64,000 nt of DNA from PALSA-610 sp038213435. GTDB lineage: Bacteria > Actinomycetota > Acidimicrobiia > IMCC26256 > PALSA-610. Below, in pieces: positions 1-7,894 of the stretch. Every line of letters starts with the position of its first letter. The stretch's first letter is position 1. The notes under the pieces are model-generated. The model searched no databases. It had not been told where the DNA came from and worked only from the letters and a program-made list of their open reading frames with translations. The stretch covers positions 22,992 to 86,991 of the forward strand of contig JBBQTI010000010.1 of NCBI GenBank assembly GCA_038213435.1, in the 5' to 3' direction. A program made the translations under genes and the position numbers.

Positions 1-61
1 GAGGAGTGGTCCGACAGGCGTCGCGATCACGAACGCCGAGAACGCGTCCCATTGGGTCAGC

Positions 62-382
62 GTGACGTGCCCGGCGTGTGGTGTCGTGCGAGTGCGAGCC
101 GACCTCGTCGTCGTCCGCAACTGCGTCGACGATCAAAGCTGGTCCTATCGCGCTCGTTGCTCCGGCTGCGATATCACGTTCGTCGGCCCGACTCTGGCAT
201 CGCTCGCGCGCCCGGCAGTCTCGGCCGGTCTTGCGATCGAGCTCTGGACGCTCCCCAAGCCGAGCGCGCGACGAGCTGGATCGCCGTTGCGCGCCGTCGA
301 CGCGCTGGAGCTCCACCTCGCGTTGCTCGAACCGGATTGGTTCGACCAGCTGGTTCGGCTGGAGCCGCCCGAGGAAGGCTGA
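62..382 (+). CDS. small zinc-ribbon-like protein, possibly longer at the 5' end
   Basis: A 106-residue ORF begins with a GTG codon and carries CPxC near residues 3-6 and a second CSGC pair near 33-36, a four-cysteine zinc-ribbon-like arrangement. The C-terminal half ends in an acidic stretch and has LEL/LALLEPDWF-like helices. The same frame is open leftwards to base 2 and reads plausibly (a NAENASHW stretch), so the true start may lie before the window. No catalytic motif is visible. It ends just before an EAL-domain gene. I recognise it only as a type of small actinobacterial hypothetical protein; DNA or RNA binding by the ribbon is a guess. Confidence 0.6.
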   Translation: MTCPACGVVRVRADLVVVRNCVDDQSWSYRARCSGCDITFVGPTLASLARPAVSAGLAIELWTLPKPSARRAGSPLRAVDALELHLALLEPDWFDQLVRLEPPEEG

Positions 383-393
383 TCGCAACCGGC

Positions 394-1177
394 ATGGCCG
401 AAAGCCGCGATCAGGGTGGTACCAGCCCGAGGTCGATCTGCGGACGGGTCTCCTCGTCGCGCCGAGGCGCTCGCGCGTTGGGACCACCCCGAACGTGGAA
501 TCCTCGACGCGGAGAAATTCGTTCCGCTCGCGGAAGAGACCGGGCTCGTGTTCGGGCTCGACGATGCGATCGTGCGGAGCGCGGTCACGACCCGGGCGGA
601 GCTCGCCGGCGCCGGCCTCGCCGACAGCTTTCGGATCTGGTGCAACGTGTCCGCGACCCGCTTGACGCGCGGGATGCCGGCTGAACAGCTGGCGCGACTC
701 TTCGAGCGCACGGGGTGTGACCCGAACCTGTTCGGCGTCGAGATCACCGAGACGGGGGTGCTGGGCGACGTGGTCGCGGCGGAGCGTGAGATCGCGGCCG
801 TCCGAGCGATCGGCGTCAAGGTGGCGCTCGACGACTTCGGCACCGGTCATTCATCGCTCACGTTGTTGCGCTCGCTCACGATCGACCGGGTGAAGATTGA
901 TCGGACCTTCCTCTCCGAATGCACGCGCGACTCGCGCGACGCGGCCATCGTCCGACGCGTCATCGCGCTCGCCCACGACCTCGGCCTCGACGTCGTAGCC
1001 GAAGGGGTGGAAACCCCCGAGCAAGCGCGTCTCCTCATCGAGCTCGGGTGTGCGAGGACTCAGGGAAATCTCTGGGCGAAGGCGCTTCCGATCGGCGAGC
1101 TCCGCGACCTGCTGGACGCACAACAGCGCCGCACCCCCGTGGCCGTGCACGATCCCGAGTCCGGCGTCGCGGGGTAG
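394..1177 (+). pseudogene. EAL-domain (c-di-GMP phosphodiesterase) gene, N-truncated and frameshifted
   Basis: From about 480 to the stop at 1177 one frame encodes most of an EAL domain: the EALARW signature, NVSATRL, EITETGV, ALDDFGTGHSSL, VKIDRTF and VAEGVET, which carry the metal- and substrate-binding acidic residues and the lysine of active c-di-GMP-specific phosphodiesterases. The usual start of the domain (WYQPEVDLRTGLLV) is encoded at 417-458 in another frame, so one base appears missing near 458-462 (GTCGCGCC where GTCGGCGCC would keep frame). No GGDEF domain precedes it; the zinc-ribbon gene ends at 382. A frame-1 ATG at 394 is a possible start. Either a real pseudogene or an assembly deletion; the intact downstream motifs favour a recent event. 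Confidence 0.75.
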
Positions 1178-1207
1178 CGTTTCGCCCGAAGCGATCGCGG
1201 AGGTGTT

Positions 1208-2452
1208 GTGCGAGACCGAGGGTCGGAGCCCACGAGCAGGTACACGATCATCTCGGTCGATGGGCATGCGGGTGCCGCTCTGTCCGACTACAAGCCATAC
1301 CTCGCGTCGCGATGGCACGACGAGTTCAATGTCTGGGCCGAGGCGTACGTCAACCCGTTCGCCGATCTGCTTGCCGCGACCGCGTACAGGAATTGGGACA
1401 GCGAGCGACGCCTGAAGGAGACGGAATCGCAGGGAATCGTCGCCGAGGTGCTGTTCCCGAACACGGTGCCACCGTTCTTCGCGCAGGGAAATCTCACCGC
1501 GCTCGAGCCCAATACGGCCGATTACGAACGACGCTTTGCCGGCCTTCAGGCCCACAACCGTTGGTTGGCCGACTTCTGTGCAGCCGCGCCGGGCCGCCGC
1601 GCCGGGCTCGCGCAGGTCTTCTTGAACAACGTCGACGACGCGCTCGGTGAGGTTCGCTGGGCGAAAGAGAACATGGACGTGTTCGGCGGAATCCTGCTGC
1701 CGAACGTCGCGCCGAACTCCGCGGTGCCGCCGTTGTGGGATCCCTGCTACGAACCCCTCTGGGAGTTGTGCGAAGAGCTCGACGTCGTCTTGAACGTGCA
1801 CAGCGGAAGCGGCCTTCCCGACTTCGGCGAGCACGAGGCCGCGCGGGCGATCATGTTGATCGAGCTCGCGTGGTTCGCGCATCGCGCGGTGTGGCACCTG
1901 ATCTTCGGCGGCGTGCTCGAGCGCCATCCGAGCCTTCGCGTCGTGCTTACCGAGCAGGGCACCGGTTGGATCCCGCGCGGCGTCGAAACGCTCGACTGGT
2001 TTCATCGCCGCATGACGCACGGCGGTGCGGCCGAGGCCGTGTTCTTCGGCGCGGTCGCCGGCAGCATGTCGTTGACGCCGAGTGAGTACTTCCGGCGCAA
2101 CTTCTGGGTGGGCGCGAGCTTCCTGCGTCCTTCGGAGAGCGAGTTGCGCTACGAGGTCGGAGTCGACCGCATCATGTGGGGCGCGGACTATCCGCACTCC
2201 GAAGGCTCCTATCCGTACACCACGGAGGCGCTCCGTTGCGCGTTCGCACCGTGTCCGCCCGAAGAGACGCGCATGATGCTCGAGACGACCGCGGCCGACG
2301 TCTACGGATTCGACCTCGAGATGCTGCGGTTGATCGGAGACCAGGTCGGCCCTACGGTCGCCGAGGTGCTCGTGCCGCTCGATCCGGCCGACTATCCCGC
2401 CGACTCCACGTGCAATGCGTTCGACGCGGAGCAGGTCGTCAAGTCGTGGTGA
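1208..2452 (+). CDS. amidohydrolase-2 family metal-dependent hydrolase
   Basis: A 414-residue TIM-barrel protein of the amidohydrolase-2 (ACMSD/decarboxylase-like) family. It starts with beta-strand 1 SVDGHAG near residues 16-22; the family's usual HxH is only a single His here, preceded by Asp. His198 in NVHSGSG, the TEQGTGWIP segment and D327-x-x-H330 in WGADYPHSE match the other metal or catalytic positions. GGAGG at 1199-1203 places the GTG start at 1208. It is a paralogue of the convergent gene at 2468-3724, with 15 bases between the stops. Family members hydrolyse or decarboxylate cyclic or aromatic acids; the substrate here is unknown. Confidence 0.85.
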   Translation: MRDRGSEPTSRYTIISVDGHAGAALSDYKPYLASRWHDEFNVWAEAYVNPFADLLAATAYRNWDSERRLKETESQGIVAEVLFPNTVPPFFAQGNLTALEPNTADYERRFAGLQAHNRWLADFCAAAPGRRAGLAQVFLNNVDDALGEVRWAKENMDVFGGILLPNVAPNSAVPPLWDPCYEPLWELCEELDVVLNVHSGSGLPDFGEHEAARAIMLIELAWFAHRAVWHLIFGGVLERHPSLRVVLTEQGTGWIPRGVETLDWFHRRMTHGGAAEAVFFGAVAGSMSLTPSEYFRRNFWVGASFLRPSESELRYEVGVDRIMWGADYPHSEGSYPYTTEALRCAFAPCPPEETRMMLETTAADVYGFDLEMLRLIGDQVGPTVAEVLVPLDPADYPADSTCNAFDAEQVVKSW

Positions 2453-2467
2453 TCCCAGTGGCTTTGA

Positions 2468-3724
2468 TCAGCCGTTCCACGCCACCTGGTACTCGTCCTT
2501 CCACCACTCGGCGCGTCGGATCTCTTCGGGCGAGGTGACGAGGCCGACGTCTTGGCCGAGATCGTGCGGTGTGGGGCCGATGCGCTCCGCGATCGGGCGG
2601 AGTGCGTCGAGGTCGAAGCCGTAGCACCGCGCCGCGGTCTCGCCGAGCAGCCGACGTGTGTCTTCGACGGGAACGTCGCCGAAGTCGCTGCGCAGTCGCG
2701 CGATCGTGTGGGGCCACGTCCCTTCGGGATGCGGGTAGTCGGTGCCCCACATCGCGACACCACAGCCGATCGTGTGCCGGCGGCGGATCTCCTCCTTCGA
2801 CATCGTCGACGCGCCCACGAAGATGTTGGTTCCGAAGTACTCCGACGGGAGCTTCGACAGGATGCCCGTCATGAGCGCGGCCAACTTCTTCGTGGTGTGC
2901 CCGCCCCCGAAGTACTGGTCCCACTTCCATTTCATGTCGGCGACCCAGTAGCACGCGCCTTCGGTCACGATGAACTTCAATCCGGGGAAGCGCTCGAAGG
3001 CGCCGCTGAAGAGGAGGTGCGCGATCGGCCGGTGCGTCCAGAAGACGACCTCGGCGAGATAGATACCGATGAACTCGTTCATCTCCTCGCGCGGCGCCTC
3101 ACCCGAATGCGTGTGCACGGGGAGCGCGGCGGCCTGGCACGCGGCCCAGACCGGGTCGTACGACGGATGGTTGTACGGCAAATGGCCGCGCCACATCGTG
3201 GGGATCATGATCCCGCCGATGCCGGGTTTGTCGGCGAGCCATTCGATCTCCGATACCGCGCGCCCGACGTCGTGGCATATCGGCACCAGCCCGACTCCCG
3301 CCCGCCGCTCGGGGCTTCCGGCGCACAGCTCGACGAGGAAGCGGTTGTGCGCCCGGGCACCCGCGAACGCGAGCTCGGGGTCGTCGATCGTGCCGGCCGA
3401 GAGTCCGGCACCGAAGGGCGGGGACTCCATGCCGGTGATCGCGTCGGCATCGGGGAAGATGACCTCGGCCGCGACGCCGTCGGCATCCATCTCCTTGTCG
3501 CGTTGCGCCGGGTCGTACGCGCCGCGCAGGCCCTCCTCGTGAGTGGTCTCCCAGGTGGTGATGTAGTCGTAGTTCAACACCATCTGCTCGTCGCGGTTCG
3601 CCTGGCGCTCCGCGAGGAAGTCGTCGAACTGGGGAAGGACGCGACTGTCGAGATACGGCCGGTACTCCTCGCAGGGAAGTCCCGCGTGCGCGTCCGCCGA
3701 GATGATCGTGTAGGGCGGGCTCAC
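2468..3724 (-). CDS. amidohydrolase-2 family metal-dependent hydrolase
   Basis: A 418-residue paralogue of the gene at 1208-2452. Strand 1 reads ISADAHAG near residues 8-15, again with one His instead of HxH; HTHSGEAP, FIVTEGACYWV and MWGTDYPHPEG supply the later metal-site residues. The GTG start at 3724 overlaps the TGA of the upstream acetoacetate-decarboxylase-like gene (GTGA), so the two are almost certainly cotranscribed and translationally coupled. A ring-cleavage or decarboxylation step acting with the neighbouring ADC-like protein and SDR is plausible but unproven. Confidence 0.85.
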   Translation of the reverse strand: MSPPYTIISADAHAGLPCEEYRPYLDSRVLPQFDDFLAERQANRDEQMVLNYDYITTWETTHEEGLRGAYDPAQRDKEMDADGVAAEVIFPDADAITGMESPPFGAGLSAGTIDDPELAFAGARAHNRFLVELCAGSPERRAGVGLVPICHDVGRAVSEIEWLADKPGIGGIMIPTMWRGHLPYNHPSYDPVWAACQAAALPVHTHSGEAPREEMNEFIGIYLAEVVFWTHRPIAHLLFSGAFERFPGLKFIVTEGACYWVADMKWKWDQYFGGGHTTKKLAALMTGILSKLPSEYFGTNIFVGASTMSKEEIRRRHTIGCGVAMWGTDYPHPEGTWPHTIARLRSDFGDVPVEDTRRLLGETAARCYGFDLDALRPIAERIGPTPHDLGQDVGLVTSPEEIRRAEWWKDEYQVAWNG

Positions 3725-4503
3725 TTCGCGTCCCTCGGCCCCAGCACCGACAGGTCGTCGTAACGCTGATGAACGTAGGGGAGGAGCCAGTCGGCGGGAA
3801 CGCGCTCGACCACCTCGCCCGCTTGCGTCGTCGCGACCTGCGCGTACTGCATGGAGACGATCCGGCCGACCGGGATGTCGGCGATCGGGTCGAGCGGCGA
3901 GTCGTGCAGCGTCAGCGTGCCGTCGATCGTGCGGCCGTCGCGCGCCTCCTCGTGACGGCGCACGTGCACGAGCGCAGGCTCGGTGTCGAAGCCCTTGCCG
4001 TCGGGCGAAGGGCTGACCTTGAAGTAGAAGTCGACCTTGTCGCGGGCGGGAATGTCGATCGACGCGCCAAGCGATCCGTCGACGACCGCCAGCGGGAAGC
4101 CCATGCGGTCGAAGCGCGCGTGCAGGTGATCGCCACTTCGCTCGATCGACACGCCGCCGATCTTCTTGGGCTCGCCGTACGTCTCACGACCGCCGACCGT
4201 GGCCTGCTCCGTCGTCATCGGCATGAACAGCGCGTACTCGCCCTCGACGCTTCCGTGCCGGGCCCTGACGCCGAACCATCCGGCTCCGAACACCGGGATG
4301 CCCGTGCCCATGTCGACCGTGGCGAACCGGATACGCGCGCGGGAGTCCGACGGCTCGAGCGGCGGCGGCAGCACCGCCCGGATCGCGTCGGCGTCGGTCT
4401 CCCACACGACCGTCACGGCGGTCGACCAGATTTGCTTCGACGTCGCTTCGACCTCGCGGTTGCGTTGTTGCTCGGGTGGACGAGCGCCGTATCGAATCGT
4501 CAT
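3721..4503 (-). CDS. acetoacetate decarboxylase-like protein
   Basis: About 260 residues with the acetoacetate decarboxylase (ADC) fold: an N-terminal segment TIRYGARPP, the RIRFATVDMG/FGAGWFGVRAR strands, GEYALFMPM, and the GRETYGEPKKIGG segment that holds the Schiff-base lysine region of ADC. Many ADC-like proteins are hydratases or aldolases, so the chemistry is open. I chose the ATG at 4503; an in-frame upstream start at 4545 would add 14 poorly structured residues. Its TGA overlaps the GTG of the amidohydrolase, forming a two-gene operon divergent from the SDR at 4563. Confidence 0.85.
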   Translation of the reverse strand: MTIRYGARPPEQQRNREVEATSKQIWSTAVTVVWETDADAIRAVLPPPLEPSDSRARIRFATVDMGTGIPVFGAGWFGVRARHGSVEGEYALFMPMTTEQATVGGRETYGEPKKIGGVSIERSGDHLHARFDRMGFPLAVVDGSLGASIDIPARDKVDFYFKVSPSPDGKGFDTEPALVHVRRHEEARDGRTIDGTLTLHDSPLDPIADIPVGRIVSMQYAQVATTQAGEVVERVPADWLLPYVHQRYDDLSVLGPRDAK

Positions 4504-4562
4504 GATCGAGATTCTTCCACGGCCACCCGGGCCTCGGTAGGGCACAACGCGGTAGGGAGAGA

Positions 4563-5450
4563 ATGGTGCACGCGGTCGAGGGAAAGGTCGCGGTCGTCAC
4601 CGGCGGCGCGAACGGCATCGGCCTCGCCATGGGACGGCACTTCGCCGCGCACGGGATGTCGGTCATGCTCGCCGATATCCAACCCGATCCCCTCGACGCG
4701 GCCGTCGCGCTCCTCCGCGGTGAGGGACTCGACGTTGCCGGCTGCCTCACCGACGTGACGAAGCTCGCGTCGGTCGACCATCTTGCCGACGAGACGGTGC
4801 GAGCCTTCGGCGCCGTGCACGTCGTGTGCAACAACGCGGGCATCGGTCCGGGCGGTCAGACGCTTTTGTGGGACTACGAGGAGAACGACTGGCGCTGGTG
4901 CCTGGACGTCAACGTGTGTGGAGTGGCGTGGGGGATCAAGGCGTTCGTGCCACGGATGATCCGGGGCGGTGAGGAGGGGCACATCGTCAACACGTCGTCG
5001 GGGAATGGTGGGATCGCGCCGATGGGCGACGCGCCGATCTACGCGATGTCGAAGAGCGCGGTCACGACGCTCACAGAGTTGCTCTTCTATCAGCTCCGAA
5101 CGCAGGACACGAAGGTCTCGTGCTCGGTGTTGTATCCGGGACCGAACTGGTTGCGCACGAAATTGTGGGAAGCATGGCGCACGCGACCACAGGAATACGC
5201 GAAGTCGCTCGCCCGAACGACCGCGTACCCGAGCTTCGAGGAGTTCGAACGGCAGATGGAGGCGGCCGGAACGCCGTTGCCGGTCACACCGCTCGAAGAG
5301 GTCGCGGGCCGCGTGCTCGACGCGATCCTCGAGGACCGCTTCTGGATCAATCCGAGCAACGACGACGCGCTCGACGCGCGCTACGCCTCCATGAAGGCGC
5401 GGCGCAACCCCGACTACTTCCGGAACTGGAACCCCACAACCAACCAGTGA
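4563..5450 (+). CDS. short-chain dehydrogenase/reductase (SDR)
   Basis: A 295-residue classical SDR. TGGANGIG near residues 14-21 is the NAD(P)-binding glycine motif, NNAG near 96 stabilises the central sheet, NTSSGNGG supplies the catalytic Ser, and Y160-x-x-x-K164 is the catalytic pair. D41 at the end of strand 2 (LADIQ) suggests NAD(H) preference. It is divergent from the ADC-amidohydrolase pair with a gap of about 60 bases, so they probably share a control region. The stop codon lies inside the first unit of a 16-bp tandem repeat. The substrate (an alcohol or ketone in the catabolic cluster) is inferred only from context. Confidence 0.88.
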   Translation: MVHAVEGKVAVVTGGANGIGLAMGRHFAAHGMSVMLADIQPDPLDAAVALLRGEGLDVAGCLTDVTKLASVDHLADETVRAFGAVHVVCNNAGIGPGGQTLLWDYEENDWRWCLDVNVCGVAWGIKAFVPRMIRGGEEGHIVNTSSGNGGIAPMGDAPIYAMSKSAVTTLTELLFYQLRTQDTKVSCSVLYPGPNWLRTKLWEAWRTRPQEYAKSLARTTAYPSFEEFERQMEAAGTPLPVTPLEEVAGRVLDAILEDRFWINPSNDDALDARYASMKARRNPDYFRNWNPTTNQ

Positions 5451-5533
5451 AGTTCGCAACCAGTGAAGTTCGCAACCAGTGAAGTTCGCAACGAGTGAAG
5501 TTCGCAACGAGTGAAGTTCGCAACCAGTGAATT
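5446..5533. repeat. tandem array of a 16-bp repeat
   Basis: Five full units of AGTGAAGTTCGCAACC (two end in CG) start at 5446, 5462, 5478, 5494 and 5510, followed by a partial unit at 5526. The period is exactly 16 bp, not a multiple of three. The first unit contains the SDR stop codon and the array ends just before the stop of the converging PhyH gene at 5537. It therefore fills the whole gap between two 3' ends. There are no spacers, so it is not a CRISPR. Function unknown. Confidence 0.95.
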
Positions 5534-5536
5534 CAG

Positions 5537-6295
5537 TTACGGATGAGTGCAGTGATCGGTCGCCGCGTCGGTCGCGACTTCGGCGCCGTCGAAGTCGGCC
5601 AGGGTGCTGATGCGGAAGCGACCGTCGCGTTCGGTCTCGCTGCGCATGCGATCGCCGCGCTGCGCGTAGTAGTGCGCGCGGGTGTATTTCTCGCTGGTCG
5701 GCGCGTAGCTCGCGACGAGTACCCGCCGGGGAACGTCGCCGCGGTTCGTCTCGCTGTAATGCGGCGCGAGGCCGTCGATGCAGACCGCGTCGCCGGAAGC
5801 CAACTCGACTGCAAACCAATCGAGCTCGGCTGCGACGTCGGCACGCACAACGCCGCGGTCGTCGACCGGGAGAACATCGTGCGCGTCGCCGGCCAGCCAC
5901 AGGCACCCGGACTCGACACGACAATCGTCGATCGCGACGAGGATCGACATCACGCGCTCGACGCCGGGATATGCGACCTTGTCCTGGTGTGGGCTGAAGC
6001 CTGCGCCTCCGGGCTGCTTGTAGTTCAGCTTGTCTTTGAAGGCGACGACCGGCTCGCCGAGTGCCTCCGCCGCGCAGTCTGCCAACGAACCGGTGACGAG
6101 CGACGCGATCTTGGGGTGACACGCCGTCACGTTCTCGGTGCGACAGATCCTCGGTCCCTCCTGCGTGTGCTCGGCGTAGTGACCCCACACGTGCGAGCCG
6201 GTGGGCCACGCCTCGACCTCGTCGGCCCAAGCTCGCAGCGCGTCGACCTGCGATTCGTCGAGCAGCCTCGTTCGCACGACCTCGGTTGCGTTCAC
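5537..6295 (-). CDS. phytanoyl-CoA dioxygenase (PhyH) family protein
   Basis: A 252-residue Fe(II)/2-oxoglutarate oxygenase of the PhyH family. H103-x-D105 in SPHQDKVAYP and the distal H179 in GLAPHYSE form the 2-His-1-carboxylate iron site; R191 in DVPRR is well placed to bind 2-oxoglutarate. Between them lie SILVAIDDC and the SGCLWLAGDAH loop typical of PhyH. It starts with GTG at 6295, 11 bases after the PadR gene stop, so both probably form one transcript. Related proteins hydroxylate fatty acyl-CoA, alkaloid or antibiotic intermediates; the substrate is not evident. Confidence 0.88.
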   Translation of the reverse strand: MNATEVVRTRLLDESQVDALRAWADEVEAWPTGSHVWGHYAEHTQEGPRICRTENVTACHPKIASLVTGSLADCAAEALGEPVVAFKDKLNYKQPGGAGFSPHQDKVAYPGVERVMSILVAIDDCRVESGCLWLAGDAHDVLPVDDRGVVRADVAAELDWFAVELASGDAVCIDGLAPHYSETNRGDVPRRVLVASYAPTSEKYTRAHYYAQRGDRMRSETERDGRFRISTLADFDGAEVATDAATDHCTHP

Positions 6296-6305
6296 ACCGA
6301 GAAAC

Positions 6306-6848
6306 CTAGACCGCGTGCCCGACGGAGACGTGAGCCAGCCAACCGAGGAACGCTTCCTCGTAGGCGATGCCGAACTCGACCACGGCCGCGACGTGCGGAT
6401 CGATGGAGTCCGAAACGGCCACGACCTCGTTGAACCCGCGGTACTCCGCGAGGCGGCGTTCGTGCTCGGCGCGGTGGTCTTGGAGGAAGACCGCGAGTGT
6501 CTCTTCGTCGAGGTGCTTGGCGAACCAAAGCGTGACCAGCAGGGGGATGCGCATCTGCTCGTGCCCGGGCGGCTGGCGGATCCACCGCGCGAACGCGCTC
6601 CTCCCGGATGAGGTGATGCTGAACGGACGGCGGTCGCGGGGGCCCGGATCGCCGGCCCGTACGAGGCCGCGCGTCTCGAGCGTCTTCAGCTCGCGATACA
6701 CGTGGCTCGAGGTGATGTTCCAGAATCGAGCCAGCCCGCGCCGCGCCTCGTCGAGAAGATCCCAGCCGGTCGCCGGTTGCTCATGCAGGAGCCCGAGTAG
6801 GGAGGCCTGCGTCGCGTTGAGCTCCACGACTTCGAGGTCGCCGTCCAC
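6306..6848 (-). CDS. PadR-family transcriptional regulator
   Basis: A 180-residue PadR-type repressor: a winged helix at residues 12-85 (LLGLLHEQPATGWDLL, then SSHVYRELKTLETRGLV as recognition helix, a wing around GPRDRRPFSIT) and a C-terminal helical dimerisation domain (LAVFLQDHRAEHERRL). It is divergent from the PhyH gene at 6907 and probably cotranscribed with the PhyH gene at 5537-6295. PadR proteins usually repress adjacent genes and respond to small phenolic or hydrophobic ligands; control of both PhyH genes is inferred from the layout. Confidence 0.87.
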   Translation of the reverse strand: MDGDLEVVELNATQASLLGLLHEQPATGWDLLDEARRGLARFWNITSSHVYRELKTLETRGLVRAGDPGPRDRRPFSITSSGRSAFARWIRQPPGHEQMRIPLLVTLWFAKHLDEETLAVFLQDHRAEHERRLAEYRGFNEVVAVSDSIDPHVAAVVEFGIAYEEAFLGWLAHVSVGHAV

Positions 6849-6906
6849 TTGACATTCCCTTCTGGAGGGTTAGCCTCACTCTAACATTCCCCAAGGGAGG
6901 GTCCAG
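6849..6906. promoter_or_regulatory. PadR/PhyH divergent control region with GTTAG-N7-CTAAC dyad
   Basis: The 58-base gap between the divergent padR-like and PhyH genes has an inverted repeat GTTAG (6869-6873), seven bases, CTAAC (6881-6885), and two copies of ACATTCCC flanking it (6852 and 6884 areas). A purine-rich GGGAGG just before the GTG at 6907 is a good ribosome-binding site. The dyad is a candidate PadR operator; it does not match the classical ATGTAT-N-ATACAT sites. Confidence 0.45.
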
Positions 6907-7671
6907 GTGGGGCACCCGCCGACTCTGGAAGACGACGGGTACTGCGTCGTCGAAGACGTCATCGATGGAGCGACGGTCGCCGGCATCCGCGCCGAGCTCG
7001 CCCGCCTGTTCCACGCGACGCCGCTCGGGCGCGACGACTTCGAAGGCCGTCGCACGCGACGGGTCTACGCGCTTTTCGCCAAGACGCGCGTGCTCGACGA
7101 GCTCGCGATTCATCCGCGGGTGCTCGACGCGCTCGATCGCGTGCTCGGACCCGCGCAGCTGAGCGCGCCGACCGCGATCGAGATCGGTCCCGGCGAGCAC
7201 GCGCAGCCGCTGCACCCCGACGACGCGATCTACCCGGTCCCGCGTCCGCACCCGGAGCTCGTCGTCAACGTCATGTGGCCGCTCGACGACTTCACCGAGG
7301 AGAACGGTGCGACGCGCGTCGTGCCCGGGAGCCACCGCTGGATCGCCGAACGCCCCGGGCCCGACTCCGAGTCCCTTGCCGTGGCGATGCCGGCCGGCTC
7401 CGCGATGCTGTACGTCGGCAGCCTCTGGCACGGTGGCGGGGCGAATACGACGCAACGATCGCGTGCCGGCGTCGTGCTCCACTACGCGGTGTCGTGGTTG
7501 CGCCAGGTCGAGAACCACGTGCTCGCGGTTCCCCCCGACGTCGTGCGCGGACTGCCCGAACGGCTACAGGAGCTGCTCGGCTACAACATCTACCCGCCGT
7601 TCCTCGGTTACGTCGACGGCCGTCATCCGCGCCGTCTGCTCGCCCGCGACGGAGGCAGCCGTACCGACTGA
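6907..7671 (+). CDS. phytanoyl-CoA dioxygenase (PhyH) family protein
   Basis: A 254-residue PhyH protein. H103-x-D105 (PLHPDDAIYP) and H175 (GSLWHGGGANTT) are the iron ligands; R184 or R186 just after is the likely 2-oxoglutarate arginine. GATRVVPGSHRW is the PhyH loop that precedes the distal His. GGGAGG a few bases before the GTG at 6907 supports the start. It faces the PadR gene across a short dyad-bearing gap, so it is a likely PadR target. Not a close copy of the other two PhyH proteins in the window (different spacing of the His residues). Confidence 0.88.
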   Translation: MGHPPTLEDDGYCVVEDVIDGATVAGIRAELARLFHATPLGRDDFEGRRTRRVYALFAKTRVLDELAIHPRVLDALDRVLGPAQLSAPTAIEIGPGEHAQPLHPDDAIYPVPRPHPELVVNVMWPLDDFTEENGATRVVPGSHRWIAERPGPDSESLAVAMPAGSAMLYVGSLWHGGGANTTQRSRAGVVLHYAVSWLRQVENHVLAVPPDVVRGLPERLQELLGYNIYPPFLGYVDGRHPRRLLARDGGSRTD

Positions 7672-7700
7672 GCGACTCGCCGAGGCTCGGTGGCCGAGCG

Positions 7701-7817
7701 TCAGCTACCGAGACCCGGGCGCTTGTCGTCTCGCTTGGCGTGCTTGTCGGCGCGCTTCTCCTTCAACGACTTCCCGGGTTTCTTGCTGTTCGACTTCTTG
7801 GGTGACTTGTCGGCCAT
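7701..7817 (-). CDS. 38-residue lysine-rich basic protein
   Basis: A short ORF on the minus strand: ATG at 7817, TGA at 7701. The product starts MADKSPKKSNSKKPGKSLKE and continues with KRADKHAKRDD, i.e. almost entirely Lys, Arg, Ser and Asp. I recall short proteins with a SKKxGKSLKEKRADK core as common in actinobacterial genomes, where they have no assigned function. It lies alone between two PhyH genes of opposite strand. It could be an RNA- or DNA-associated protein; no structure-determining motif is visible. Coding is supported mainly by the resemblance to that family and by the codon pattern. Confidence 0.7.
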   Translation of the reverse strand: MADKSPKKSNSKKPGKSLKEKRADKHAKRDDKRPGLGS

Positions 7818-7894
7818 AAGGTCGAAGGCTAATCCGACGCGGCGCCGCGCGCGCCGAGGTGGCGTCGGGCGAGAACGGGCGACTGGAGGCGTAA

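Noticed and set aside
5446..5533. CRISPR array
   Set aside because: Units abut each other with no unique spacers and there are no cas genes nearby.
4500..6230. A 576-codon minus-strand frame crossing the tandem repeats
   Set aside because: Repeat-encoded peptide plus antisense of SDR and PhyH; no plausible start or domain.
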